From: Mycteria americana
Lineage: Eukaryota; Chordata; Aves; Ciconiiformes; Ciconiidae
Length of the DNA: 64,000 bases
NCBI RefSeq assembly: GCF_035582795.1
Contig: NC_134379.1
Location: 2,908,001-2,972,000 of the forward strand
Direction: 5' to 3'
Part shown: piece after piece, positions 19,501-34,500 of the stretch
How the letters are laid out: each line of letters starts with the position of its first letter
Position numbering within the stretch: the stretch's first letter is position 1
Position numbers and translations under genes: made by a program
Notes under the pieces: generated by a model
Seen by the model: the letters and a program-made list of their open reading frames with translations, nothing else
Told to the model about the DNA's origin: nothing
Databases searched by the model: none

Positions 19501-22500
19501 AGACCGGCCGAGGTTAAAAAAAGTGGTTTGAAAATCAACCATCGGAATCCTTGGAAAACCCCTCCTTGGGCACCATCAGCCCACTACAAGGTTAAAGCTC
19601 CCCCACTCAAATCCTCTCTGCAAGGCGGGGAGGAGGAAGCACACGTGGCTGATCCCACATTCCCCTCTCGCGTACCTGTTAATGTTAATAATATGCCCAT
19701 CATCGATGTTTCTCTCTTTCATGGACTGGTAGGCCTCTCGGGTGCAGATGCTCACAGCCATCACATTGACCTGAGGGAAGAGAAAAGAAGAAGAAACTAA
19801 GACCAGCAGCCCTGCCTGGCACCCTTAGTCTTGACCCCGCACGCCCAAAGCCGTGGATGCAGGTTACAATCCCCGACCCACGGCAATTCCTGCAAACGCC
19901 AACAGAGGGAAATGCACATACGCACACCGCACGCCTCGCCGCACGCCTTGCCGCACGCCCACATCACGCTTCGACCAAGCTCGGGGCTGTAGTAACGAGG
20001 GGTTTGGGCAGGGGAGGCACAGATATCCAGTTTTGCGAGACAGCCTTGGCCTCTGCTGGAAATAAATGGACTTAATGGTTTTACAGACAAGAGTGAGCGT
20101 AGAGTGCACGGTAAGGGAGAACAAACCCACTTCCCCACGGTCAGCACTCTGTCCAGGAGACAAAGTTGTTTATCTTGTACAGCACTGAGCACGCTGGAGT
20201 TTGGGCAGCTGATAGGACACTAACAGCAGGTAATTAGGTCAGCTAGTTAACGAGGAAATCCCCAGATATTGCCTGTCAGAGAGCCAGGCGTTCAGAGGCA
20301 CAGCAAACCACACGGCCAGCAAAGAGCTTCCCATGCACAAAAGAAGCCAAAGACTACATCGTGCCATGGGGAGGGCCAGAGCGGGCAAGTAACCCTGCAG
20401 ATATGAAAGCCACCGATCTGTCACACTGTCCGCTGACATTTTCCTCAGCCCTAACTGGATAAGCCAAGGAAGAAAGGACAAGGCAATTTATCCAGTCCTT
20501 TAGCACAGGATCCAGAGCTTTCCAGGCTCTTGCTCTTTGGACCAGCACTGCCCAGCACACTGTGGGTTGGTTAGACTCAGTCGTATCACCTCTGCAATGT
20601 GCCACCTTTAACTCGCAGATTCCTTGAGCATTTACTGACCATAAAACACAGAATCAAAGTTTCCAGGAAGAACAGAGATATGGAAATTCCCCCAGCTGGA
20701 ATACAAAGCACCCAGAGGTGTGGGCAAGACTGATGAGCAAGCCATCTCAGCAGCAGTGCTAATTGCTCAAGTTTATAGTGGTTTAGATTTGGAAAAGTAG
20801 CTGAAAGGCAGAAAGTGTCTGCTGAAGCCCTCTAGAAAGGATGTAACCATTTGAAGGCAGGACACACTGGCAGGTCCCACCTAATGACGTGTCACTTTGC
20901 TAACTAAATGAGCAGGCCAGACAAGTCTAAAAACACCGCTGTGAACTAAATATCCAGGAAGAACTAAATTTCTGATGAATCAGAAGTCAGGTGCAACTAT
21001 AAATAGGAGGAGCAGCAGGAACAAGGCCCTCTGGACAGCGAGCGAAGGATACACGAGAAGGCTGGCTATCATCGCTGTGAAACTTATAAACAAGAATGAG
21101 GCAGGCTAACTAGGACTTGCTAACACAAAAGGCTGTGCAAGAGAGGAACATTAATTTGGAGACCAGAAAGTAAGAGCCAGAAAGATATGGATTTGAGAGA
21201 TGTAATTACTGAGCAGCACACAAAGGACAAGTGAGGTCAGCTGAAGGATCTTCCGGTCACTGCTTCTGTCTCGGTCGTTATTTCTATTCATTACTAGAGG
21301 CCATGCTTACGAGTTTTTGTCTTGGCGATAGATAAATAGCACGCTTATCTGATCTTGGAGTACCCAGGCAACACAACAAGTAGAGTCATCATCCTCGTCC
21401 AAGTGCACTTTGGTTGAGCACACAGTCACTGATGGATATCTCAGTATCATACCTGGAACTACAGAGATTAATTCCCTCACACCAGGTTGAAGATTTACCT
21501 TGGCTGTGCAAGGAAGAAAGTTAGCAGACATGTCAGCAGAAGTGGCACTGTACAACCACCTCAGCACTGGAGTGAAGCCCAGAACAGGCAGGGCATCTGA
21601 AGGCTTTTGGATTTCACAGTAACGAGGTCAAGGAAAGCAAGAGTAACCCGCTCCAGTCTGATACACTAACCAAGTGAGGAGCCAATCCTTTCAGATACAG
21701 ATCTGGGCAACTGTTCATATAAAAAGCCTTCGTGACAAACAACATCCCTGCTTTCCTCCCTGCCCCAGGACGCCCTGAACCCACCAGGCACCCTGTCTTT
21801 GGTGCAGTTGCTCCCCAGCTCCACTCCATCTCCGTAGGCCACTAGAGGGTAACATCAGCCTGAAGCCTGAGACCCGGCTCCCATGCTGTGACTCACGCTG
21901 AGCAATGCTTTCTTGCGTGGGTAGCGTTACAACATTTTGACAACTACTGGCAAAGCAAGCTACTAATCAACAGCCACATGGGAAAGTCCAGAGCCCGTAC
22001 GATAAGACAGCCTGGTACAACAAAACAACTGGCTGGAAGACAGCTGAGCTGGGGTTGCCTTGCTGCCTCTTCCTGATAGCAGCCACAGGATTTTTGGGTG
22101 AAATCCCATTTCAAAACGTGGAACAGGCACTCAGGAACCTAAAAACATGCCTGGAAAATGAGCAAGTCTTAGGGCTGTATCACTTGGAGAAACAATCTAA
22201 AGGCTGTTGTTACAAATATGCACGCAAGACATTTTTCAGCCTTGTTCCTATTTTAAGAACAACAGGTTCAAAGGTCCCTTAGCAAAGATGGCCAACACAT
22301 CTGCGCTCTGCCTTTGCACAGCATGCTGCACCAGGCAGCAGGTCTGTGACTGCCGCGTGTGTGTGCTAATGCAATAGAAACAATGAAGGCACATTTTCTA
22401 GTAATTAATGAGTTCCAGTTGCCAGGTTGGGAGAACATAAAAGATCCTGCTCCTGGAAGCGCTGAGCATTTCACTTCCCAGAATCAGCATCAAAATGAGT

Positions 22501-25500
22501 ATCCCAGCTCCTAAGTACATATAAAAATGCAGGTTACAGAAAACATATCTCTGCATAGATGGTATATAAAAGCAAGAAGAACAGAGCCTCGCTGGTCAAT
22601 GAATAATGCCAAGAAGAATCAAACCCATTTAGTGTCTAGAGGAGCGAGAGGATATGTGCTGCAGTCCTTTGTGCCCTGAGCAGTGCAAATGGAAAGTTCA
22701 GCTTGAATTCCTGGCTGTAAAGGTCAGTAGGTAAAACGTGAAGGAGCTGTTCAAATCCCAGAGCCTGGAGTCAGTGTGTACACAGCACCCAGCCCCGGCT
22801 ACTCCCGCACGGATGGGGGACGTCTGGAGGACTTTGCTCCAGCCTCATGTCAAGCACAACCTCATAAACAAGTAGAAAAGGGGGGGGAAGCTGTGAACCA
22901 AAAGATGACGGGCTCAGAACCTGCCTGCGATAACACGCTCCCTCCCTGGCACACACCGAATTCGCTGGCTGGCAGCGCTGGGCTCTGCGCTGCTGTAAAG
23001 CAACGGAGAGGCGATTCCCAATGTGAGACTCCTGCAGCCCAGGGAGATGCAGCTCCCCCTCGGGAACAAATACCAGCCAATAAGGAACTGGAACATTAAA
23101 AAAGAGGAGGAATAAGTAAATTATGACATGATTTTGACTGTTAGATGTATAGCAAGAAATTTTATGGAATAGGTATACTGAGAGGGGAGCCTGGAAGGAG
23201 ACAGAGCCTCAAAGCTCATAAAAAATGCATGCAAACAAAAATCAATTTACCAAAAAGAAAAAAATGCCTTTAATTTAAGGCCCTAATGCCTCCTAAATCG
23301 ATAGATCAATGGCTGTTGAGAAACTTCTCCTGTCTTGCAGCACAGAAGTACATTGAAAGTCTCCAACAGCATCTCTCAACTGTGCTGCTCACCAACACCT
23401 TTCTCCAAGGGACCTTTGGAAGAAGCCTCCCTGCTCCCGCTCGGCTCTGCAAAGCCCAGTGGCCCGTGAAAGGTGCAGGCAACCTTCCCCGGTCCTGGCC
23501 CTCCGAGAGCTTCAGAGCATGCAGGAGAAAAGGGCCTGGCGAGTGTTTCCCTGGGGCTGGTGTGCCACAGCGGGGAGAGCTGTCACTGCAGATCCCTCCC
23601 CAAACCCCACTGCCACACCGGCGCCTGCACAGCCACGGCACGCTTGGAGAGCGAGATTTCCAAGCAGGGAGATCACAGCCACAAAGCTGGGGGGACACAG
23701 CAAAAGGAAAAACCCTGAGCTATTTCTACCACTTACCAACAGGCTAAAAAGCAAAACCCAGGCTTGTCAGGCTGCCTAGGCTGAGGTGAGTGAAGCATTT
23801 GGCTCTGGAGGGTCCCAGGGCTTCACCTTCACATTAAAGGTGCAAGTGTTATTCGGACAATTACACACAAGCCAAGAGCAAACCCACCAGCTGCTGGGAA
23901 GCTAGTGAGAGGAAAAAAATCTGCCAGTATATGAAGAAAGCATCTCAGTTTGTTCCCAGTGCTACAACAGCATTTTTGCCAAGCAAATGAGAGCAGATAC
24001 AGCCATACAGATGACCTCTGGGAATAAAATATTCCCTCAGCCTGGTTTCCTAACACTGCCCTTGTGGAACCACCACCCTGCCTCTCCTCCTACCCCATCT
24101 GTCACCCGAAGCAGCTCCCAAGGGTGCACACAGCAGCACCTGCAAGGAGGGGGACCCCACAGGCTCCCAAACCCCATGTCAGGCCACTGTAAATACCAAC
24201 ACGGGAGTGTCTCGTACTGGATAATCCCCATTCCAAAAATCTTGCTCCCTAGAAGTGGTGGAAGGTGAGACAAAGGCAGCACTCTCACCTGAGCAGCCAG
24301 GGAAGGGAGCACGGAGAGGGTAAGGCCCTTTGGCTGGCAAAAGCCACGTGCGTCCCCCAGCTTGCCCACCTTGCAAAGAACAAAAGGTCAGAAGAACAAA
24401 GAGAAACGAGTGCGAGGGACACGGAGAATCCACAGAGGCATCCACACAAGACGCAATGACAGCGACCAGGACAAGGAGTTTACAAGGCGCAGGCGACCCA
24501 CAGGGCCAGGCTTGCAGCGAGACAATGCTGGGAAATGCCCTGCTTTACACCAGCTCAGCCTCAGCTACACTTCACTTAATTTTCTTTAAAGACTCCATGG
24601 CAACCGGGGACAGGGAGATGCGGCTGTGCAGTGACCCAGGCTGGGCAACCCACAAAAGCCTGGCTGGACAGACAAAGCTGAGCTGAGCTTGCTTTGGCTG
24701 CAGTCACAGTAGCCAGCAGACGGGCCAAAATCCTAACAAGAACTTAATTAGCCAGGATATGGCAGCTCTTGCCCTGGCAGCAGGAGTCTAAGGCCTCCAT
24801 GTGCCTCTCTGTTTTGCTTTACACAACCCCCGAATCTGCTGCTGGATGAACAGCCACCGGCTGTCACAGGAGCCGACAGATCCCGACTCGCTCTGCTGTC
24901 AGATGTAGTAGCCCTGAATCTACAGCTTCAAGCAGCTTTTCAAACAGACATGTCTTTTCCTTCACTAGGACAAGCTCTCACAGCTGCTGGAGGTGCTGCA
25001 AAGTTTACTCAAAGCCATGAGTTCGACTCTTGTTCCTACGAAGATGACACTTTCATGCACAAAAGTAGGCAGTACAGGAGGGGAAAATCACCTTTGTGAA
25101 AAGCTCCTGTTTCAGCATCTCACCGGCCAGAGCTGCAGGAAGGCCAGTACAAAAGGGCCGTTGCAAGGGCACGCAAACTGGCCCGGGGTCGCACAGCCGT
25201 GGCTGCCACTGCTATGTGCAGAAAAGGGCCATCACATAATGACAAAAGATGGTGAGGTCCCAAAAAGATGCACAGCAGCAACTCAGGACAGCAACACGCA
25301 CGGAGAAGCGCTGCTAGTAAATGGCATGGACCATTTGCACAAACTCCCAGTTTGGCATATGAAATTGCCTCGTTCACATCCAGCTCTAACCAGATTATGG
25401 GCAGAAAATTAAGCTATAAAGACAAAAAGCATTACAGCTTTTTAAGCCAAAAAGAATCTGCCCATTTTCCAACCCACCGCTACAACTAACAGGATTAGCT

Positions 25501-28500
25501 ACAAAAGCCAGCACTTGGCATTCAATTTCCTATTTTACTGAAGAAAAAAAAGTGAGGCTCATCACCCTTTAGAAAGCCATTGAGCTAAAGGAAAAATTGC
25601 TACTGAAGGTATTGGGTGTTTTCATACTCCAAGGTGAAGGCATGTGGCTCAGCAGTGCATGATGCCTTTCCACCTCCCAATCAGCAAACCTGGGCCATGT
25701 CAGAGCCAGGTGGGAAGCAGGTCCTCAGCTCTGCACACGTGAAATAAATAGATGGGGACAATGGTGCTGGTGGCCAGAAGAAATAAAAATCTAGCACAGT
25801 TCCTGCTCTCCCAGTGGCACTACTCACGTCTATCATCGTCCGCCAGCCCTCCGTCTTCCCTGAGAGCAGGGGCTCTGGGCGAGCCAGCCCTGCGTTGTTG
25901 ATGCAGACATCAACTCCTTGATGAAGGGTCTTGATGGCGGAGAACATCGACAGGATCTCCTCTTCGTTGGAGAGATCGCACTTGTACGGGATGAGGGTCC
26001 CCGGATAGCCGGCACTCTGGCATTCAGCTGCCAATTTCTAGGGAAGAGAAATTAAGGAAGAAAACAGCCATCAGTCTCCTCTCCTTGTGGAGCAGCTTAT
26101 CCAGCCGTTTGCTTAAAAACACACCCCAGGGCTAACAAAACACGGCAGGCTTCCCAGCGAACCTATCTTAAAAGGAGGCACTAGGGAAGAATCATTGTAC
26201 ATGCTAATTAAGAAAAAAGAAATATCGATATACATGGGAGTCTGAGCCCTTCAGCCTTTAAGTTATTAAACTTGAGGACACACTCTGTGCTCATCCATCA
26301 CCCCAGGCAACACAGGTCGAGGTGAGCAGGTGCTGGTAAAATATAAATAAATACCGCTGCAGCACCAGGCTGCAAGTCTGCCACACTGCTGCACGGATAA
26401 AGGACGCGGTGATCGCATGCCTGACAATTCCTCATTAGCCATTACCAACAATTATTCCAAGCATCCAGATCTTTTATAAGACTAGATGATATAAAGCAAA
26501 TGAAAGGCCAAGAGCTGCTGCTGGCCGCCTGTGTTAATGATGCGGCAGCCACCACACCAAATCCTCCGGAGGATGCCCTTTACCCCCTGATGCTAATGAG
26601 AAGCAGCATCTCATCTCTGATGTGTCATATTAGCGACAGTGACAGCTTCCAGCGCGAGGCGAGAGCCACGTGATGTCTGGGTTCTGCAGAGAGATGGACT
26701 CTGGCTACAAACGTCCACCAAATCACTCGAACGCCATCGCCCGCGGCGGTTTCACCAACGTGACATTTCAGAGGGAGCAATAAAACTGCTCTCCTGCCAG
26801 AGGCAGCTTTCCTGCTCCTCCCGGCTCCTCCCTGCATACCAAGGACTGCAATTCACAGCCGTTTATAAGAGGAGGAGCGAGGCCCAGCACAAGAGTCCCC
26901 TGGCTGGAAGCAGAGGCCGGCGGGACGATGATTGCACACGAAGGCGGCTGCCGAACATCCCAGCCCCAGCCGAGCACCTGCCCTGGAGCTCACCCGGCCT
27001 CGGCCAGAAACAAGGACGCGGGGAAGCCGGGCCACCAGCCGCAGCACCCAGGACCAGGCGAAACACCACCAGGAAGCTCACACTGGAGGGATGCTGACTT
27101 TTTTTGCTTGCTATGAGGTACAGCATCACCTTCCAGCCCGGCCCAGCCCCTCCTGGCCCTCCAGCAGGACACACGGAGAAATTCCCACATCCTGGAGAAG
27201 GCAGATGCCGAAACCAGCCCCACCATCTGTACTGACATGGGGAGGAGCCTGGAGAGCCACGCTGGCCTCGGACATGGCTTGCTCTAATGAAAGCAATGAC
27301 AAACCAGAGCAGTGAAGGTGTCTTTCTCCCAGGGGAAGCCAGCAAGCCCCAGGGTCCCCTGTCCCTTTCACTTAGCAGAGCTGGTCTTTTGTCAGCTGCC
27401 GCAGAGGCGGTCTTGCCCCCCAAAACACCCAGCATCGGTGACATTCACAGAGTTTGTCAGCCAGCCTGATGTCCAAATTCTGAAATAAACATTAGACAAA
27501 AGAAAAAAAAAAACCATGGAACATAAGGGAAAGTGGAAAGAGAAGAAAAAAAAATCAGAGACAGCACGGCACCTGCTCCCCCGGAGCAGGCTGGCAGGAG
27601 AGCTCGTGGGGCTGCAGCAGTTCACAAACACCACGGGACCTGGCAAATGCCAAACCAAAGCACGGGCCCAGCTCCCATCCAGCTGGCCTCCAATGCATGC
27701 CATCCCGCAGATCAGATGCCAGCACGCCCAGGAAACCTGCAGGTTCTGATCCCTGAAGTGTGGTTAGAATTGGCTCTCTGCTCCCCAGCCAGCACAACAC
27801 GGGATGGCTGCGTGCCACAGGGTAACAAGGAGGGCTGTCAACTCGTTTAGATGCCACAAAGTCCAAAAAGGGGAAAAAAGAATCCACCTGAAGATGTGAA
27901 TTGGATCCCAACTCCAAATCATAAAGTGTGCTCTTTGGCAGTGGCTTTTTCAGTGACCAACTTTCTCTTTTACACAGAGCAGGGCTGAGCATCCCCACTG
28001 GGAAAGAGGGACAGACAAGCCAGGACCTCCAAACCCCTCTCTGCGCCCCAAGCACATTCATTTTAATTACTCTGGGGCAAGTGGCTCTGTTCGGTAAATG
28101 ATTTTCAACCTTTCTCAATACCTACGACCACCGCAGAGGTGGGTCAAGTCCCTGAACAGTGAGTGCAAGCTTTTCTGATTTGCCTTTCACAGCAATCCAC
28201 AGCTTTCACGGACCACAAGCTGAAACCAGCCCAGGTCTAACAGTCTGGTCCAGAAGCCGCTCTCCTTTCTGGGTACCGCTTCAGGGAAGGCATTGCAGTA
28301 ACACAAGAATTATTATTATTGCTCTCACAGCACCAAGCGAGAAGGGGACAGACATGCTGAGTTCAGCCCGGAGATCGATACATCCCAACAGCATCACGCT
28401 CTCTGGAGAGCTCTGCTTGGGCTGAGCTAGACAATATTTCTGCCCAACAGAGAACAAAGGTGCCCCTGGGACTGAATCATACCTCTCTGTACCCTCCCAG

Positions 28501-31500
28501 GGCTGGTTTCACTTTGCTATACATGCAATCTTGTTGATTATGTGCTGATAATAGTAGAAAAATATATAGTTTTTAAAGATCAGAGTACACACTTGAAAAA
28601 ACAGTTGGGGGAAAAACCTGCAAGAGCAGCATTTAGAAAATTAAAAGCAGTATGAAGGGCTGCTGGAAGGTGCTAAACCGCTCCAGGGATGGGGCCTTGT
28701 TCCTGCAAAGATACAGGAGGGAAAAATGGGCAAGGGGCCCTCAGCCACGTTCTTCATAACCTGGCACCAAGGTGACAGCTTCAGAGCTCTCCCCATCCCA
28801 CTGCCCAAACTCGAGCACTCCACTAAGGGATCCATCCCTTTCAGTATTTGCTTGTAAAGTACCACGGCTCACGTCTGACACTTTTTCTTCCTAGTTCACC
28901 AGGTCATGGCCAGGAGTATGGTCTTAATTCGCTCTTGGAAGAGAGCCGGTGTCCTGGCACTTCCTGCAATTGCCAGGCCGTGTTTACTTTGTTTGATTGA
29001 AAGCTGGGTTGAGTTACCTTTCCAGTGGTGCCTCCAATTTTCACTGTCTGTCTTTCAAAGTTAGCGTACTTACACGCAGAAAGGAAAAGCAGGGCACCCA
29101 TCGCGTCCCGAGGCTGAGCACCATGGTGCGTCCCAGAGCTGCGGGGAGGAAAGCTTACAGCTCAGGGCAGGAAACCAGTCCAGCTGAATTCAGCCCTGCT
29201 GAACTCAAATCGAGCAACACCAATGATTTTAAAAGATGAGAAATAAAAGCACAAGGGATTGCGATGAATCTCCCAAAAGAGGACTCGCGCCAGGAGAGCT
29301 GGCTGGAAGGAAGAAGGGCCCATCAGCATGGACGGGGAAAGGACAGACAAGCTCATCTACAGCCCAGAGGGAAACACTGTGTTTAATATCTCCGTTTCCA
29401 CGTTCGGCTGTCCCTTTTCACTATCCGGTGAAACCTTTCACTGTTCAGTACAGTTCCTCGATGGAGGCAGACAGGGTCTAAACACCACGGGCTGCAGCAC
29501 AGCAGCCGAGATGAAGGGGCAGATGAAACAAGGGGTCCTCAGTACAGCAGTGGTCCTTCCGGTGGAGCTGCCCATCCTGTTTTCCCAGTCAACCTCCTTA
29601 GCTAGTCTTAGACACACCAAGAGAAAGCTCTCTCTCACTCAGAGGAAAGCTTCTCTGCCACAACTGACCAGAGAAATCAAATCTCTCTCAAGATCCTTCT
29701 TTTCTGGTGTCTGGTGTCTCGCTGCCTCAAACGAGACTCAACATGGATCCTTTCATCTCTCAGGCTATACTTGTGTTAACAAATTCTCTTTGAAAATGAA
29801 GTGCTGAACATCACTGACATCTAGGTGGAGCTGAACGTGCTTCAACCGTCTACAGATAGAGAGTCATCACAGGCTCTTCAAAGAAACATCAACTGCGGGC
29901 AAGTTTGCAAGAGAAGACTTATGTAAAGCAACTCTCTGAATTAGGGAGCTTGCAATATTTTTTCAGAGCATCTGTTAAGTCACTCAATTAATGCTCATTC
30001 CACTTTAAGCACACCACACGCACAAGGAGGGGGAAAGAAAAAAAAAAAAAAAAAAGAAAAAAGCTGGTTTTCCAGATTTCATAAGCAACTTGAGAGTGAC
30101 CACATAACGCAACAGCAATACAGACGAGGGCCAGTGCACCTCCAGCAGCTGGAGATGAAGATTTGAAACAAGACCTGAGCATCCCTGTACCACACCGTTA
30201 TCACTGGATGCTTGGAAATGGACAGCCAGGTGCTATAGCTACTGGTACACACTGGGATAAGGCAACATAAAGAAGAAATAGATATCCTATGCGTAAAACA
30301 TTTAACCTAGAGCCAGCCACTGCCATGGATGCAAGCCCTCACCCCTGTAATTCTGATACGCTAACCCAGCATGAACACAGTACCCCGCAAGTTCTGTAAC
30401 ACCCATGAAAGACCAGCTTTCCACAAAGGGCACCTAAACTACCCGTGCAATATAGCGAGCCAGTACGGCAGTATGTACTCGATACGCGGGCTGCGATGTG
30501 CCTCTTGCTTAGAGACCAGTTTTTCCATTGACATCACAGTGATTTACTTCAGCTTCCAGCAGTGTTGGATAAATGAATGAGCAAATGAAAAAAACCACCT
30601 AGCACCTACCTACGTGTAAGAAAGACAAAGAAGGATACCTGGCCATGCTGCTTACTATATGCTATTTAGTTGTCTGCTTTTAAAGGTCTTAAAAGGATGC
30701 CTGGCATTTATGGGATGTTTTCCATATGTTAAGAATACGTCAGTTCTCCCAAGAAGGGGTTAATGCTCTTTGTGCATACGACACTTGGAAAGGGCACAGT
30801 GCCATGCATTTAGATTCAGTCTTGGTAAAATGGTTTCACAAAACTAATTGATATAAACATTTAAAGGGACTCTTAAGGGGAACAAAAAAAGAAAAGAGTC
30901 ACGTAGGGCTTTATTTGGCAAACCATCCTATTAACTTCAGACACATTTAGTTCAGAGAGATTAAAGCCAGAAGAAACCATTAGGTAATTTTTAATCTAAA
31001 CTGCCATTCATCACAGGTACTTGCATCCTACTGATTTAGCTTATGCTTAAATACATAGCTGTACCAAGAAACCAACTGGAAAGAAACCGAAGTCACCCCA
31101 ATTACTTTTGCCATCTAAAGGAAATGAAGGAGAAAAATCCTAACGAACAGCATCACAGTTGTGAAAGAAAACTAGGGGCTTACAAATCCTTTCATTTTAC
31201 TGATTGGCAAGTTTGAAGCTTCTTTTAATTAAGATTTAATACCACTGCAACAGCATAATAGGGGAAGAGATTTACAGTGAATAAAGCACTAGACGGGGCT
31301 TTATTTCCATAGCGTGCTCTGTGACCATGGGCAAGATTCAGAGCTGTTTCCCCATCTGTAAAGTGGAGATAATCACATTGAGCCCCTTCCTAGAGCTGCT
31401 GGGTACCTGGGGCTTTTTGCCTGCATATGATCCAAGGATGAGTATTACTTCACGTTTCATCCAGTTCCTTTCACCTGGCTCCAGGTGCCCAGACAGGGCC

Positions 31501-34500
31501 TCCATGGGAGTCTAAAAGAAGTTTTCAAATTAATAAAACAGTATGGTGATTCTCCTTCCCTCTCATGAGCTTTAACTCGATGCTTTTCGCTGGTTGTTTG
31601 CCAGTCGCTGCTCCTCAGCTCAGATTCGTGTCTTGTTTCAGGACAGAAGGCAGAATGGTAGGGATGGGAAAGCTCGGAAAATAAGGTTTAAATGGAAAAG
31701 CAAACGTGCAGTACTCAGTTGGGGGCACCAATAGCAAAACCTAGTACAGGCGAAGAAGGACTAGCACCAGTTTCAGACCATTTATCTAAAGTGCATCTCA
31801 AGTACAGGCTGCCTGATCAGGGAGACTGAATTTTTCCCACTGCTCCAGAAACCCACCACCTCTTGGCACAGGCAAAAGAAAAAAAAAGATCAAAACTTGG
31901 ACAAAATTTAAGTCCCTGTATGTATTTCTTTCACCCTGTATCATCCTAAATGTACTGACTTTACAGTCCTTGCAAAGACTCACAGGTGGCACACAAAATC
32001 AGCACTCATATAATAAATAACCCAGAAAAATCAGATCTCATTTTGTGGAAGAGAAAGGAATAAAACCCTGGGGAACCTCTGGGACCTATTTGCTGTTTAT
32101 CAGCTTCCAGCAGCGAGAAGTAGACCATGGAGAGGCATCTAAGGGGTAACAGTCCCAGCTGGGTACTTGTGACCGCAGTCATCATCAGGGCTAGAGAGCA
32201 CGGCACGGCACGGCAGCCCTCCCTCCTGCCAGGCTCCTCGCACCCGCGATTCTGCCACAATTGACGATACCCACCAGAGACAGCACAAAATTACATCTTG
32301 GCATATCCCCAGCATCAGCTTTCCGGGACATCTCCTGGATGCCACCCAGGCTCTGGACACTGAACGTCAACACGGTACCTGCCCTTCGCCCAGCAAACCC
32401 ATCCCACAGGCTGCGCAGGGGCCAAGCGGCATCTCCTGCCCACCTCCTGCCCGTGGGTGCAGCGTGGCCCAAGGGAGCCCCTCAGCTGGTTTCATCCCCG
32501 GCAGCAAAGCCGGACTCCCTGCTAAACAGGGGGCTGGTTGAGCGGTCATGTCTTCCCAGTACTGGTAACTGTCCTCCCAGACTGCTCCAGACTCACGCTG
32601 CTTTCTTCCAAGCCTCCTCTGCCCCCTGCACTTTTTCAGTAGTTAATCATCCAAGATTATTTTTTTCCTAGCTCACTTAATTTTAAATTTCCAGTCTCAT
32701 ACACGCAAGCCAAATCGCCCCATTTACGCTGCCCTGAACGTCCCTGCTACCTTAAGGCGTTCAAACAATTGCTCCTTACGTCAAGGCTGAAGGCATTTCT
32801 TTTTTTTTTTTTACTGCTTGCTCAGATCACGTTGCTACGGGCTGGTGTGGGGGAGGAGGAAATACGCTGCTCCTACGATGACAGCTCATTAGAGCAATAT
32901 CTCTTGCTTATTCTGAGGTATGACTATCCTAAAACAAGCATCACAGGTGCCTGCCTGCTCTTTAGCTCCAACGTGCATAAAGCAGGTTCCCACGCAGCCA
33001 GGCACGTAGATGTTTTCCTTCCTCAAAGAACCCCGGTACTCTTATTAAGACTGAAGCTGCTGTACTGCAGCCACCCGTGGTCCTCCACCAGCCCTCGGCT
33101 GCCTTTGCAAGCAGGGTTCAAAGCTCACGTAGCTCCAAGACACCCAAGTGCCTGCACACAGCAGACCCGATGGTCCACACGTTGCAGGCTGGATCGCCGC
33201 CCGTTCGAGCACAGATTTCCAAGGCAACCTGCAAACACACCACTCGGAGGGCAAAGCCGAGCCTGAGCTTCAGCCCGACACCCTCAGATCACAGCACACG
33301 CTTTCTGTGTCATCTCCACCGCAGGCGAGCACACCTCCGCTATGCTCAGGGAGTAGAAAAAAAAATTATTTATTTCTTTTAATTAAATCAAACTCCACCT
33401 ACTCTTGCAGCAGCGAAGGTCTGAGATGCCTAGTGATACCCTGAAGATCTAGGGTGTGATCAGAAGTCTGTGGAACCCATCAGCACATGCCCACCCTCAA
33501 CAACTCATGTTGTAACCAAGTACTTCACCGTACCTTGTGGGTAGGACTCAGGAGCACTCCTGAGGACAGCCAGGACCTGGTCCCAGCTCTGTCACAACCT
33601 CACCGGGCGCTTTCCCCCTTCCCAGCCCCAGTGTCCCCACCTGCAAGACAAAGAAGCAGCAGATGACAGCCCACTGGTGAGCTCCTCATGTGGGCGCCCA
33701 GGAAAACCTGAGCATCGACCGTGGCCGCTGGGCTCCCAAAGCATGGCCAAGCCCTACACCTCGCCACGACACAACACGGCTGTCAGCGCAGCCGTCTGCA
33801 AAGCACCCACCGCGGTCACCAGAAGAGCTGTACCAGACCAGCAGGTCCCCACCAACAGACCACGGATCGGCCTTTTCTCCTCTCAACACCCCACAGCGTA
33901 GCCCTGGCTTTTCTCCAAAGCTCACGGAGCTGGGTGTTTTCCCGCTCTCCCCCAGCGCCATCCACACGGCAGCAAGCGTTCCTGCAGCGACGGCAGGGCG
34001 AGAGCCGCGGTCCCCACGCATCTCTGTCTCATCGGCTCCCGTCCTGCGCCCGTGTAATCCTCAACGAATCCTCTTCTGAAAAGACAGATTAACACACGCT
34101 TGGAGAGGAGCGGGCCTTCCCCCACCAGCTCCCAACGATCCCCAGTACCAAAATTCAGATGACGGGTCCTGAATTTTGATACACCCCAGATTTACGACAC
34201 ACCAACGAGCGGGACAAAGGCTCCCGCAGGCCCCAGCCCAGCCGTGGTCGGAGCGAGCGGCAGCGATAGCAGGGATTACCGCTGCCATCGCTGCGCAGCT
34301 GCAGGTGCCGCGATTAAACATCTGTACCAACGCCAACGCCACCGGACGCGGCAGGCTCAGCGCCGCTCACATCTCTGCTGATGCTAATCCCCAGTTAAGC
34401 TGGGCAGAGCTGCAGCTGAGCTGCACGAGCCTCACGGAGAGAAAAGTCTGAAGGAGCAAGATTGCAGCACCCTGGTCCCATTTCACCCTGTAGAACCAGG

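Noticed and set aside
28080-28150. TTTTCAACCTTTCTCAATAC, vaguely like an interspersed repeat end
   Set aside because: Too short and diverged to assign by eye; a RepeatMasker run would be needed.
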